Shown one piece after another: positions 31,453 through 38,997 of a stretch of 64,000 nt of DNA. Numbering within the stretch: position 1 is the first letter of the stretch; each line of letters opens with the position of its first letter. The translations under genes and the position numbers were made by a program. The stretch is taken from the NCBI GenBank assembly GCA_019114585.1, contig DXFE01000042.1:1-64000 (forward strand). Direction: 5' to 3'. The DNA is from Gemmiger_A avium. GTDB taxonomy: Bacteria > Bacillota > Clostridia > Oscillospirales > Ruminococcaceae. The notes below the pieces were generated by a model. That model saw only the letters and a list, made by a program, of their open reading frames with translations. It was not told the DNA's origin and did not search any database.

Positions 31453-32742
31453 TTACAGCACCAGGGTGCGTTTGGCCAGGCTTTCCAGGCTGAACACCTG
31501 GCTGTCCGGCCCCAGACGTGCCCCCACCTGCTGGGAGCCCACGGTGGCGATGCGGGTATAGCCCACCAGGCTGGTGGTCAGGGGCGCCACCCGCACCCGC
31601 AGATACAGGGTATCGCCGGTGAGATCCCGGATCTCCCAGCCGTCGGTGCCGCTGTCACACAGGGAAATCTGCCCCCGCAGACTGAAAGGCACCGGCAGAT
31701 AATAGCCGTATTCCTCATCCAGCACGCCGAAACTCACCTGCCGGCTGCGCTGGCTGGTATAGCTGTTCCAGGCCACAAAACTGAGCCGGTGCTCCTGCAC
31801 CAGGCTGGTGATGCCCAGCGAATCGTCCTGCACCTGGGTGGGGATCTCCACCATACCGTCGTTGTTGATATCCATGCTGTACAGGCTGCCGTAGTAGCGC
31901 AGGCTGGCGGTGTACAGATCCACTCCGCCCGGTTCGGGCACCGGTTCCAACTGGCGGCCTGCCGCGTCACACCGGAACAGGCAGCTGGCCATATAGGACC
32001 CGGAGGAGCCGATCAGCCCGTCCATCACCAGGTAATGCCCGCCGTCCGACCCGCGGCTGATCTGCAGGGACGCGCAGTCCACAAAGCGGGAATCGGTGAG
32101 CAGCTCCTGCCCGATGGTAAAGCCGTTCGGCCCGGCGGTAAGCAGCTTGAGCCGCAGGCCGCCCTCGGCCACCGGGGCCACCACCACCAGATCCTCCACC
32201 CCGCGGCCGGTGATGTCCGCCACCAGATACCGGGAGTAGGCCTCCTGCAGCACACAGCTGAGGGTACTGTCCTGATACGCATACACCGCCAGGTACTGGT
32301 CGCCCTGGGGACTGGCGTAGCCCACCACCAGCTGCTGGGCACTGCTGCCCTCCTGCAGGCTGGCCAGGCTTACGCTGTCCACCTCGGTGGACAGGCCCTC
32401 CTGTTCCTGGGTGACCGTCCAGCCGGAGTCGGTCTGTTCCAGAATCGCCACATGGACGTTCTGGCCCTTGGCGGTGCTGGTATAGAGCACCGCCGCGTCC
32501 TCCACGCCGTCCCCGTCCAGATCGCCGAACACAAAGGGGGAAAGTCCCTGGCCGCTGGTGGGGTATTTCAGTTGGGCACTCTCGCCCAGGTAGCTGTCCA
32601 GCGCTTTCTGCACCTGGCTGTGCTGGCCGGAGAGCTGCGGCGCACGCAGCAGCTCTTCCACCGAGGGGGTGCTGGTCAGGCTGCAGCCCGTCAGCAGGCA
32701 GGCCAAAGCCGCCAGACAGATTTTCCATAGTCCGCGCCGCAT
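31453..32742 (-). CDS. FG-GAP/VCBS-repeat-like lipoprotein
   Basis: The 429-residue protein has a lipoprotein signal (lipobox LLTGC, C20) and a repeated beta pattern. It contains FGDLDGDGVEDAAVLY and YSMDINNDGMVEIPT, which are the Ca-binding DxDxDGxxD type loops of FG-GAP/VCBS propeller blades, and YLVADITGRGVEDLVVVA, a third, degenerate blade. It should sit on the outer membrane face as a seven-bladed or partial propeller. It is upstream of a response regulator/kinase pair and may feed information to that sensor. The ATG at 32742 is chosen by the signal peptide and AAAGGGGGC. Confidence 0.75.
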   Translation of the reverse strand: MRRGLWKICLAALACLLTGCSLTSTPSVEELLRAPQLSGQHSQVQKALDSYLGESAQLKYPTSGQGLSPFVFGDLDGDGVEDAAVLYTSTAKGQNVHVAILEQTDSGWTVTQEQEGLSTEVDSVSLASLQEGSSAQQLVVGYASPQGDQYLAVYAYQDSTLSCVLQEAYSRYLVADITGRGVEDLVVVAPVAEGGLRLKLLTAGPNGFTIGQELLTDSRFVDCASLQISRGSDGGHYLVMDGLIGSSGSYMASCLFRCDAAGRQLEPVPEPGGVDLYTASLRYYGSLYSMDINNDGMVEIPTQVQDDSLGITSLVQEHRLSFVAWNSYTSQRSRQVSFGVLDEEYGYYLPVPFSLRGQISLCDSGTDGWEIRDLTGDTLYLRVRVAPLTTSLVGYTRIATVGSQQVGARLGPDSQVFSLESLAKRTLVL

Positions 32743-32812
32743 AAGCCGCCGCCCCCTTTCGCGTGTTCCGCGGCTGCGCACAGGCGGCCGCGAAGCAGGT
32801 TACACAGGGATT

Positions 32813-32841
32813 ATTATACCACCTTCAGCCTAAACAAGCAA
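32813..32841 (-). promoter_or_regulatory. Promoter for the lipoprotein/two-component unit
   Basis: On the - strand, TTGCTT (32836-32841), a 17-bp spacer and TATAAT (32813-32818) with a TGG extension. The -35 lies within the last codons of the ZIP gene. Confidence 0.75.
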
Positions 32842-33583
32842 TTCCCGCCAGCATCAGGCAGACGCCGCCGGCCATACCGCCCACCGCCGCGCCCCGGTGT
32901 ACGCCCAAGCCGCCGGGGATCAGTTCGGCGGTGCTGACCCAGCACATGACCCCCGCCACCAGCACCAGCATCCCGTTGAGAAAACCCGGGCTGAGCCGCC
33001 CGTACAGCACCCCGAAAGCCAGCAGGGCGCCCACCGGTTCGGCCAGGCCGCTGGCCAGGGCGGCCAAAGCGGAGCGGCAGCGTTTACCGGTGGCGCAGTA
33101 GAGCGGGGCCGCCACTGCCACCCCCTCGGGCAGGTTGTGCAGGGCGATGGCCAGCGCCATGCGGGCCCCCAGTTTGGGGTCGGCCACCCCGGCAAAGAGG
33201 GTGAGCAGGCCCTCCGGCAGGTTATGCAGCACCAGGGCCAGCCCGGCAGCCATAGCGCCCCGCAGCGCGGCGGCCCGGCTGTCCGGCTGACCGGTGCGGG
33301 CAGGGGCGTCCGGCAGCAGGCGGCCCATCAGGGCGGCCAGCCCCATCCCCATGCAGAGCAGGCTGACCAGGGCCAGGGCGGCGGGCAGGGGCGGCAGGCT
33401 TTGCCGGTAAATGGCCAGCGCCCCGGGCAGCAGATCCGCCAGAGATACCGTGAGCATCACCCCGCCCGCAAAGCCCATGGAGCCGGCCATAAGCCGGTCG
33501 GAGGGGGGCACAAGCAGCGGGATCAGCCCTCCCACGCCGGTGGAAAGCCCGGCCAGAATCGTCATGGCAAGCGGCGTCCACAT
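32825..33583 (-). CDS. ZIP family divalent metal transporter
   Basis: This 252-residue protein has eight predicted hydrophobic helices. The two ZIP signature helices appear as ALVLHNLPEGLLTLFAG and ALAIALHNLPEGVAVAAPLY, whose His, Asn, Glu residues bind Zn or Mn. It resembles ZupT/YdfI-like importers of zinc, manganese or iron. The ATG at 33583 follows GGGGAGGAATAC. There is no metal-regulator gene nearby. It is monocistronic between the terminator at 33675 and the promoter at its own 3' end. Confidence 0.9.
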   Translation of the reverse strand: MWTPLAMTILAGLSTGVGGLIPLLVPPSDRLMAGSMGFAGGVMLTVSLADLLPGALAIYRQSLPPLPAALALVSLLCMGMGLAALMGRLLPDAPARTGQPDSRAAALRGAMAAGLALVLHNLPEGLLTLFAGVADPKLGARMALAIALHNLPEGVAVAAPLYCATGKRCRSALAALASGLAEPVGALLAFGVLYGRLSPGFLNGMLVLVAGVMCWVSTAELIPGGLGVHRGAAVGGMAGGVCLMLAGIACLG

Positions 33584-33674
33584 TCCAGTATTCCTCCCCG
33601 GGACCGCCGGTATCGGGAAACGCGGCCCTGTTCCAGCATATGGAAAGCCGGGCCGGGGTATGCCGGAACAAAAC

Positions 33675-33714
33675 GGGGGGCGCGTTCAAAGCCTGCGGCC
33701 TCAAACGCGCCCCC
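33675..33714 (-). terminator. Terminator after the small membrane protein gene
   Basis: An 11-bp GC stem (33676-33686 with 33704-33714), with a short inner stem, is followed on the - strand by CGTTTTGTT. Confidence 0.75.
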
Positions 33715-33729
33715 GCGCCGGATGTTGGT

Positions 33730-33885
33730 TTATACGCCGGTGTCGATCCTGCACTTTTTGCAGCGGCGGGCCTGGTACAGCCCGATGGCGGAAAAGACCA
33801 CCGCCACCGCCGACACGCTGATGCCCACGATCCCCAGGATCAGGCCCACCAGACGAAACGCAAATCCTTTGTTCTTCTTCTGCAT
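33730..33885 (-). CDS. Small single-pass membrane protein, 51 residues
   Basis: The frame from ATG 33885 to TAA 33730-33732 encodes a basic N-terminus (MQKKNKGFAFR), one long hydrophobic helix (about 12-37, LVGLILGIVGISVSAVAVVFSA) and a tail with RRCKKCRIDTGV. The SD GGAGGT lies 8 bases upstream. It begins 15 bases after the gtrA stop and ends just before a terminator, so it is the last gene of the gtrA unit. The CxxC could bind metal. It is too short for most gene callers. The function is unknown. Confidence 0.75.
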   Translation of the reverse strand: MQKKNKGFAFRLVGLILGIVGISVSAVAVVFSAIGLYQARRCKKCRIDTGV

Positions 33886-33900
33886 AGCTGTACCTCCGTT

Positions 33901-34359
33901 TCAGGACTTTTTCTTCTTGAAGATGATGAGTTTGGAGAAGATATAATTCAGGACCACCACGATCACGTTGCTGGCGAACTTGGCGGCCAGTTCCCACAGA
34001 AGCATATACTTGACCGGCACGAAACGCGCGCCGTACAGGTCCACGGCCACCCACATGAAGGCCACATCGGTGAAGTAGGTAAAGATGCGGCAGCCCACAA
34101 ACAGGCCAAATTCCTTCCAGGCGGCAGCGCCCCGGCTTTTGCTTTTGAACACCCAGGTGCGGTTGGTGCCGTAGGCGAACAGCACCGAGATGACCCAGGC
34201 CACCGAGGTGGACCAGAAGGTGTTCATGGCAAGCGGGCCGGCACAGATACCGTAGACCAGGATGTTGACCGCGGTGGCCAGCACCCCGAAGATCAGATAG
34301 ACGATGGCCTCTTCATACTGCCGGAAAAGCCGGCAGCCCAGGGCCCAGAGTTTCTGCAT
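33901..34359 (-). CDS. GtrA family membrane protein
   Basis: The 152-residue protein has four hydrophobic helices in the GtrA layout: EEAIVYLIFGVLATAVNILVY, STSVAWVISVLFAYGTNRTWVF, FGLFVGCRIFTYFTDVAFMW and FASNVIVVVLNYIFSKLIIF. GtrA proteins are thought to flip undecaprenyl-phosphate-linked glucose or to assist its transfer in cell-surface glycan synthesis. The ATG at 34359 has GGAGGT upstream. It has its own promoter. GtrB- and GtrII-like partners lie about 7 kb upstream at 42292 and 40696, in the neighbouring operon. Confidence 0.88.
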   Translation of the reverse strand: MQKLWALGCRLFRQYEEAIVYLIFGVLATAVNILVYGICAGPLAMNTFWSTSVAWVISVLFAYGTNRTWVFKSKSRGAAAWKEFGLFVGCRIFTYFTDVAFMWVAVDLYGARFVPVKYMLLWELAAKFASNVIVVVLNYIFSKLIIFKKKKS

Positions 34360-34393
34360 GGCAGCACCTCCATACTGGATTTGTCTGGATACC

Positions 34394-34422
34394 AGTATAC
34401 CACGCCCGAAAAGGGGTGACAA
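34394..34422 (-). promoter_or_regulatory. Promoter of gtrA
   Basis: On the - strand, TTGTCA (34417-34422), a 17-bp spacer and TATACT (34394-34399) with a TGG extension. Confidence 0.8.
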
Positions 34423-34445
34423 GTGGCAGGGATTGCCGGAAGCGA

Positions 34446-34483
34446 CAAAAAGAAAAGCGCCCGACCGTTTGGCCGGGCACTTT
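34446..34483 (-). terminator. Terminator after ispH-rpsA
   Basis: A 13-bp stem (34454-34466 with 34471-34483) including one G-T pair, loop of 4, is followed on the - strand by CTTTTTG. It closes the long operon that starts near 46.0 kb. Confidence 0.85.
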
Positions 34484-34519
34484 GATTGCCTTGCTGTGTC
34501 TGGTTGCTGCGGCGCAGGA

Positions 34520-36430
34520 TTACTCCTCGTCGTTGTTCAGCAGAGCCTTCATGGACAGGCTGATGCGCTTCTTGTCGAAGTCCACATCCAGCAGCTTCAC
34601 GTTGACCTCGTCGCCAACCTTCAGCACGTCGCCGACCTTCTCAACACGCTCGTTGGAGATCTCGCTGATGTGCACCAGGCCATCCACACCGGGCAGGATG
34701 CGGACGAAAGCGCCGAACTTGGTGATGCTGACCACGGGAGCGGTGAAGACGCTGCCGATGGGATACTCGTTGCGCAGCTTCTCCCAGGGGTTGTCCTCGG
34801 CCTTCTTGTAGCCCAGGGAAACCTTCTTGTTCTCGCGGTCCAGATCCTTCACGTACACCTCGATGGTGTCGCCCACGCTGACCACTTCGCTGGGGTGCTT
34901 GATGCGGTTCCAGCTCAGCTCGCTGATGTGGCACAGGCCGTCCACGCCGCCCACGTCCACGAAGGCGCCGTAGCTGGTCAGGCTCTTGACCACGCCGGTG
35001 TAGGTCTGGCCCACTTCCACGTTGGCCCAGAAGGCCTCACGCTTGGCGGCATTGGCCTCGGCGGTGACCTTGTTGATGCTGCCCACGATCTTGCGGCCGG
35101 CACACTCGGTGATCACCAGCTTGACGTTCTGCTTCACCAGCTGGGTGTAATCCTCATCACGGCGCATGGTAGCCTGGCTGCGGGGCACGAAGACCTTCAC
35201 GCCCTTGACCAGAACAACGACGCCGCCCTTGTTGGCTTCGGTAACGACGCCTTCCATGACGGTGCCTTCCTCAGCGGCCTTGGCGATCTCTTCCAGGCCC
35301 TTGCGGCTCTCCAGCTTCTTCTTGGAGAGATAGACAGAACCTTCCTGGTCGTTGGTCTTTTCCACCACCAGGTCCAGCTCGTCGCCGACCTTGACCAGAT
35401 CCTCAGCACGGGCAGAGGGATCGTCGGTCATCTCGCTCAGCTTCACATAGCCGGTGTGCTTAGTGCCGATGTCCACCTCGATCTCATTGGGCTTGACGCT
35501 GGTCACGATGCCCTTGACAACTTTGCCGGCAAACACCGGTTTTGCCTCGGACGCTTCCAGCATCTCGGCAAAACTCATCTCGTCACGGATTTCTTCGCTC
35601 ATACGGTTAAGTACCTCCTCAATTATAGACGATGGCGTGGAAGCCCCGGCGGTGACCCCCACCCGGCGCACGCCGGAAAACCACTCCGGCCGAAGCTCGT
35701 CCGCGGTTTCTACCGAGACGGCCCGCGTGTGCCTGGCGGCTACTTTCACCAGCTTCTGGGTGTTGGAAGAATGATGACCCCCGATGACAACCATCAGGTC
35801 GCATCGTTGGCTGAGGCCTTCCGCCTCCTGTTGCCTCGTCCACGTCGCACTACATATTGTATCAAAAAGCTCGGCGTTTGTATAGACTTTTTTTAGAAAC
35901 TCCGCACATTCTAACCATTTTGTAACTTGAAATGTGGTTTGTGCAACAACAAACAGCCCATTTTTCGTCATTTTTGGCCCATCCCAGGCCTGCAATTCGG
36001 CAAGATCCGCAAATACGAACACCTCGCCGCGGGTGTGGCCCACGATGCCCTGCACCTCGGGATGGTTCTTGTCGCCGGCCACCAGCAGGCATTTGCCCTC
36101 CTCTTCGGCGCGGCGGGCAATGCGGTGGATCTTGGCCACAAAGGGGCAGGTGGCGTCGTGCACCACCAGGTTTCGCTGCGCCAGCTGGTCGTACACATCC
36201 CGGGGCACCCCGTGGCTGCGGATCACCACCTCGTAGCCCTCCGGCACCTGGTCCGGGGTGTCCACCGTGATCACACCCCGCCCGGCCAGGTCGGCCACGC
36301 ACTGGGGGTTGTGGATCAGCGGGCCCAGGGTGGCCACCTTATGGCCCCCGTCGGCCAGGTCGTAGGTCATGCGCACCGCCCGGTCCACCCCAAAGCAGAA
36401 CCCGGCGGTTTTGGCTTTCAGGATCTCCAT
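34520..36430 (-). CDS. ispH-rpsA: Fused IspH (HMBPP reductase) and ribosomal protein S1
   Basis: Residues 1 to about 276 are IspH, the last enzyme of the MEP isoprenoid pathway. They carry the three [4Fe-4S] ligands C12, C95 and C193 and end TAGASTPSSIIEEVLNR. Residues 277-636 hold four S1 RNA-binding domains (start about 297, 385, 467, 552), for example GVVKSLTSYGAFVDVGGVDGLCHISEL. Such fusions are known in Clostridia. S1 binds mRNA at the 30S subunit. ATG 36430 has AAAGGAG. It follows plsC by 12 bases. Codons 151-194 are unusually AT-rich, and an internal SD/ATG lies exactly at the junction, so S1 may also be made alone. Confidence 0.95.
   Translation of the reverse strand: MEILKAKTAGFCFGVDRAVRMTYDLADGGHKVATLGPLIHNPQCVADLAGRGVITVDTPDQVPEGYEVVIRSHGVPRDVYDQLAQRNLVVHDATCPFVAKIHRIARRAEEEGKCLLVAGDKNHPEVQGIVGHTRGEVFVFADLAELQAWDGPKMTKNGLFVVAQTTFQVTKWLECAEFLKKVYTNAELFDTICSATWTRQQEAEGLSQRCDLMVVIGGHHSSNTQKLVKVAARHTRAVSVETADELRPEWFSGVRRVGVTAGASTPSSIIEEVLNRMSEEIRDEMSFAEMLEASEAKPVFAGKVVKGIVTSVKPNEIEVDIGTKHTGYVKLSEMTDDPSARAEDLVKVGDELDLVVEKTNDQEGSVYLSKKKLESRKGLEEIAKAAEEGTVMEGVVTEANKGGVVVLVKGVKVFVPRSQATMRRDEDYTQLVKQNVKLVITECAGRKIVGSINKVTAEANAAKREAFWANVEVGQTYTGVVKSLTSYGAFVDVGGVDGLCHISELSWNRIKHPSEVVSVGDTIEVYVKDLDRENKKVSLGYKKAEDNPWEKLRNEYPIGSVFTAPVVSITKFGAFVRILPGVDGLVHISEISNERVEKVGDVLKVGDEVNVKLLDVDFDKKRISLSMKALLNNDEE
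35602..35627 (-). promoter_or_regulatory. Internal SD, start codon and -10 at the IspH/S1 junction
   Basis: Inside the fusion gene on the - strand, TATAAT (35622-35627) is followed by the SD GAGGAGGT (35613-35620). After 10 bases comes in-frame ATG 35600-35602 (Met277, then SEEIRDEM), giving a 360-residue S1-only product. Codons here are ATA ATT GAG GAG GTA CTT AAC CGT, where the genome normally prefers GC-ending codons. Confidence 0.55.
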
Positions 36431-36442
36431 ACCGCGTCTCCT

Positions 36443-37054
36443 TTAAAAATGATGCTGGTCATACAGCTGCTGCCAGGCGTCCAGCAGCATCTGCTTGCAC
36501 TCCCGCAGGCGGGCGGCGGAGCGATGCTCCCCCAGGTAGAGCTGCTCGGCGGGGATGGGCGGCCCGAAGCAGACCCGCACCCGGCAGAACAGCCGCATGT
36601 GCCCGGTGGAATAGATGATGCGGCAGGGGATCATGTCCGCATTGGCGGCGCTGGCCACCACGAAAGCCCCGCTCTTGACCTTGCCGGGCTCGCCGGTATG
36701 GCTGCGGGTGCCCTCCGGGAAGATCAGCATGCCCCGGCCGTTCTTGACCTCCTGGATGGCCTCGTCAATGACCTGGGTGTCCCCCTTGCCCCGATGCACG
36801 GCCACGACCCCTACATACTTCAAAAACCAGGTGAAAAAGCCGTTGATCTGGAAGATCTCTTCCTTGCCCAGCACCAGCATCCGCCGGCCCCAGAACCGGG
36901 CCAGCACCACGAACACCGGGTCGATGGCAGAGATATGGTTCGGGGCCAGTACGAACCCCTTGTCCTTGGGCAGATATTCCCGCCCGTAGACCCGGATGCG
37001 GAACCCCAGGTGCCAGATCACCCAGGCGGCCGCCACGATTACCGCGTACAGCAC
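36443..37054 (-). CDS. plsC: 1-acyl-sn-glycerol-3-phosphate acyltransferase (PlsC-like)
   Basis: The 203-residue protein has an N-terminal hydrophobic helix (LYAVIVAAAWVIWHLGF), then the acyltransferase motifs N-H-x4-D (NHISAIDP) and FPEGTRSHTGEP. It adds the second acyl chain to lysophosphatidic acid at the inner membrane face. The start is GTG 37054: the SD AAGGAGG lies in the last codons of cmk, and cmk stops at 37059-37061, only 4 bases before. It is part of the conserved cmk-plsC-ispH order. Confidence 0.9.
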   Translation of the reverse strand: MLYAVIVAAAWVIWHLGFRIRVYGREYLPKDKGFVLAPNHISAIDPVFVVLARFWGRRMLVLGKEEIFQINGFFTWFLKYVGVVAVHRGKGDTQVIDEAIQEVKNGRGMLIFPEGTRSHTGEPGKVKSGAFVVASAANADMIPCRIIYSTGHMRLFCRVRVCFGPPIPAEQLYLGEHRSAARLRECKQMLLDAWQQLYDQHHF

Positions 37055-37058
37055 CTTT

Positions 37059-37733
37059 TCAGCCCTCCTTTGCGGCGGCTTGCTCCACCAGCTTGCGCAA
37101 AGCGGCAAAGCTCTGCTCAAAATCCAGCTCGCTGGTATCCACCAGCACCGCGTCCTCGGCCTGCCGCAGCGGGGCGGCGGCCCGGTGGGTATCCTGATCA
37201 TCCCGGGTGCGGATATCCCGCAGCACGGTGTCGTAGTCCGCGTCCACACCCTTGGCGGCCAATTCGGCCTGGCGGCGGCGGGCCCGGGCTTCCGGGCTGG
37301 CGGTCAGGAAGATTTTCAGGGTGGCGTCGGGCAGCACCACGGTGCCGATGTCCCGCCCGTCCATGAGCACGTTGCTCTGCCGGGCCAGGCCCCGCTGGGT
37401 CTCCAGCAGGAACGCCCGCACCGCCGGATGGGCCGACACGCTGCTGGCGGCCATGCCCACCTGCTCGGCCCGGATGGCCTCAGACACATCCTCCCCATTC
37501 AGCAGGATATGCTGCGCGCCGTCCGCGTAGCGCAGTTCCAGCTTGATGGCGGGCAGCAGGGCGGTCATCTGGGCCTCGTCCTTCAGGTCGGCCCCGGTCC
37601 GCAGGCCGTACAGCCCGATGGCCCGGTACATGGCCCCGGTATCCACATACACATAGCCCAGCTCGGCGGCCAGCCGCCGGGCCAGCGTGGACTTGCCGGC
37701 CCCGGACGGGCCGTCGATGGCAACACTGATCAT
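37059..37733 (-). CDS. cmk: Cytidylate kinase
   Basis: The 224-residue kinase has Walker A GPSGAGKST (residues 8-16), YVDTGAMYRAIGLYG, GRDIGTVVLPDA and a C-terminal RTRDDQD...RAAAPLRQAEDAVLVDTS. It phosphorylates CMP and dCMP. The length is normal for the bacterial form. The start is placed at ATG 37733 (MISVAIDG), 9 bases after AGAGG; ATG 37742 is a weaker choice. It is co-transcribed with the BaiN-type gene upstream (37-base gap) and with plsC downstream. Confidence 0.94.
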   Translation of the reverse strand: MISVAIDGPSGAGKSTLARRLAAELGYVYVDTGAMYRAIGLYGLRTGADLKDEAQMTALLPAIKLELRYADGAQHILLNGEDVSEAIRAEQVGMAASSVSAHPAVRAFLLETQRGLARQSNVLMDGRDIGTVVLPDATLKIFLTASPEARARRRQAELAAKGVDADYDTVLRDIRTRDDQDTHRAAAPLRQAEDAVLVDTSELDFEQSFAALRKLVEQAAAKEG

Positions 37734-37770
37734 CTTGTACATCCTCTTTTCTTTGGTTTGCAATTCCAAT

Positions 37771-38997
37771 TCACGCGCCGGCCTGTTCGGCCAGGGCCCG
37801 GGCGGCCGCCTGGGCGGTGCTCCAGGCGATCTGCAGGTTGTAGCCGCCGGTGTAGGCGTCCACGTCCAGCACCTCCCCGGCGAAATACAGCCCCGGGCAC
37901 AGCCGGGATTCCATGGTGCGGGGGTTCACCTGCCGCACGTCCACCCCACCGCTGGTGATGACGGCGTGTTCCAAATCGCCCCGGCTGCGGATGGGCACCC
38001 GCCAGTCTTTGAGCAGCTTCACCAAGGCCTGTTTTTCTTCCCGGGTGATCTGGTTGGCTTTCCGGTCGGCGGGTACGCCCCACCGCTCGCAGGCCACCGG
38101 CCGCATCTTGGCGGGCAGCAACAGATCCAGGGCGTTTACCGCGTCCTTGTTGGCCAGTTTGGCAAAATCGCCGGTGATCCGCTTGTAGAGAGCGGCCTCG
38201 TCCAGCGCGGGTTTCAGGTCGATGGACGCCTCGTATTTGTGGGCGCGCATATCCCGGATATGGGCCGAGGCGCTCAGGGTCAGCGGCCCGGAAATCCCGA
38301 AGTGGGTAAAGAGCATCTCGCCCCGCTCCCGGAAGATCTCCTTGCCGTCCTCCAGCAGGCTCAGCTCCACGTTGCGCAGGGACAGGCCGGTCATCTGGCG
38401 GCAGAGGCCGCCCGCCTCCACCAGGCTGACCAGGCTGGGCACCGGGTCCACGATGGTGTGGCCCGCCTGGGCGGCCAGCTTGTAGCCGTCCCCGGTGGAG
38501 CCGGTGGCCGGGTAGGACACCCCGCCGGTGGCGATGAGCACCGCGTCGGCGGCAAAATCGCCGGTATCCGCCCGCACGCCGGTGCAGCGGCCGTCCTCCA
38601 ACAGCAGTTCCCGGGCCTCGGCCCGGACGAGCTTTGCGCCTTCGGCCCAGCGCAGCAGGGCGTAGCGCACCTCGGAGGCCTTGTCGCTTTCCGGGAAGAC
38701 CCGGCGGCCCCGCTCGGTTTTCAGCGGCACGCCCAGATCCTCAAAAAAGGCCATGGCGTCGGCGGTGCCGAAAGCCCGCAGGCAGGAATACAAAAACCGG
38801 GGATTGGTGCGCACGTTGCGCAGAAATTCCTCGTTGTCGCAGTTGTTTGTCAGGTTGCACCGGCCCTTGCCGGTGACCAGAATCTTCTTGGCGGGTTCGG
38901 GCATATGTTCCAGCACGGTGACCCGGCATCCGGCCCGCACGGCAGCCCCGGCGGCCATGAGACCGGCGGCGCCGGCCCCCACGATCACGACCTGCAT
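37771..38997 (-). CDS. BaiN/HI0933-type NAD(P)/FAD-dependent oxidoreductase
   Basis: The 408-residue flavoprotein begins with a Rossmann dinucleotide site VVIVGAGAAGLMAAGAA and the family signature GKGRCNLTNN. It continues with ATGGVSYPATGSTGDGY, TGLSLRNVEL and a C-terminal LYFAGEVLDVDAYTGGYNLQIAWSTG-like segment (here ...STAQAAA). It belongs to the HI0933/YhiN family of cytoplasmic flavoproteins of largely unknown substrate, often beside cmk in Clostridia. AAAGGAGG precedes the ATG. It overlaps the end of the upstream membrane protein gene by 13 bases. Confidence 0.9.
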   Translation of the reverse strand: MQVVIVGAGAAGLMAAGAAVRAGCRVTVLEHMPEPAKKILVTGKGRCNLTNNCDNEEFLRNVRTNPRFLYSCLRAFGTADAMAFFEDLGVPLKTERGRRVFPESDKASEVRYALLRWAEGAKLVRAEARELLLEDGRCTGVRADTGDFAADAVLIATGGVSYPATGSTGDGYKLAAQAGHTIVDPVPSLVSLVEAGGLCRQMTGLSLRNVELSLLEDGKEIFRERGEMLFTHFGISGPLTLSASAHIRDMRAHKYEASIDLKPALDEAALYKRITGDFAKLANKDAVNALDLLLPAKMRPVACERWGVPADRKANQITREEKQALVKLLKDWRVPIRSRGDLEHAVITSGGVDVRQVNPRTMESRLCPGLYFAGEVLDVDAYTGGYNLQIAWSTAQAAARALAEQAGA

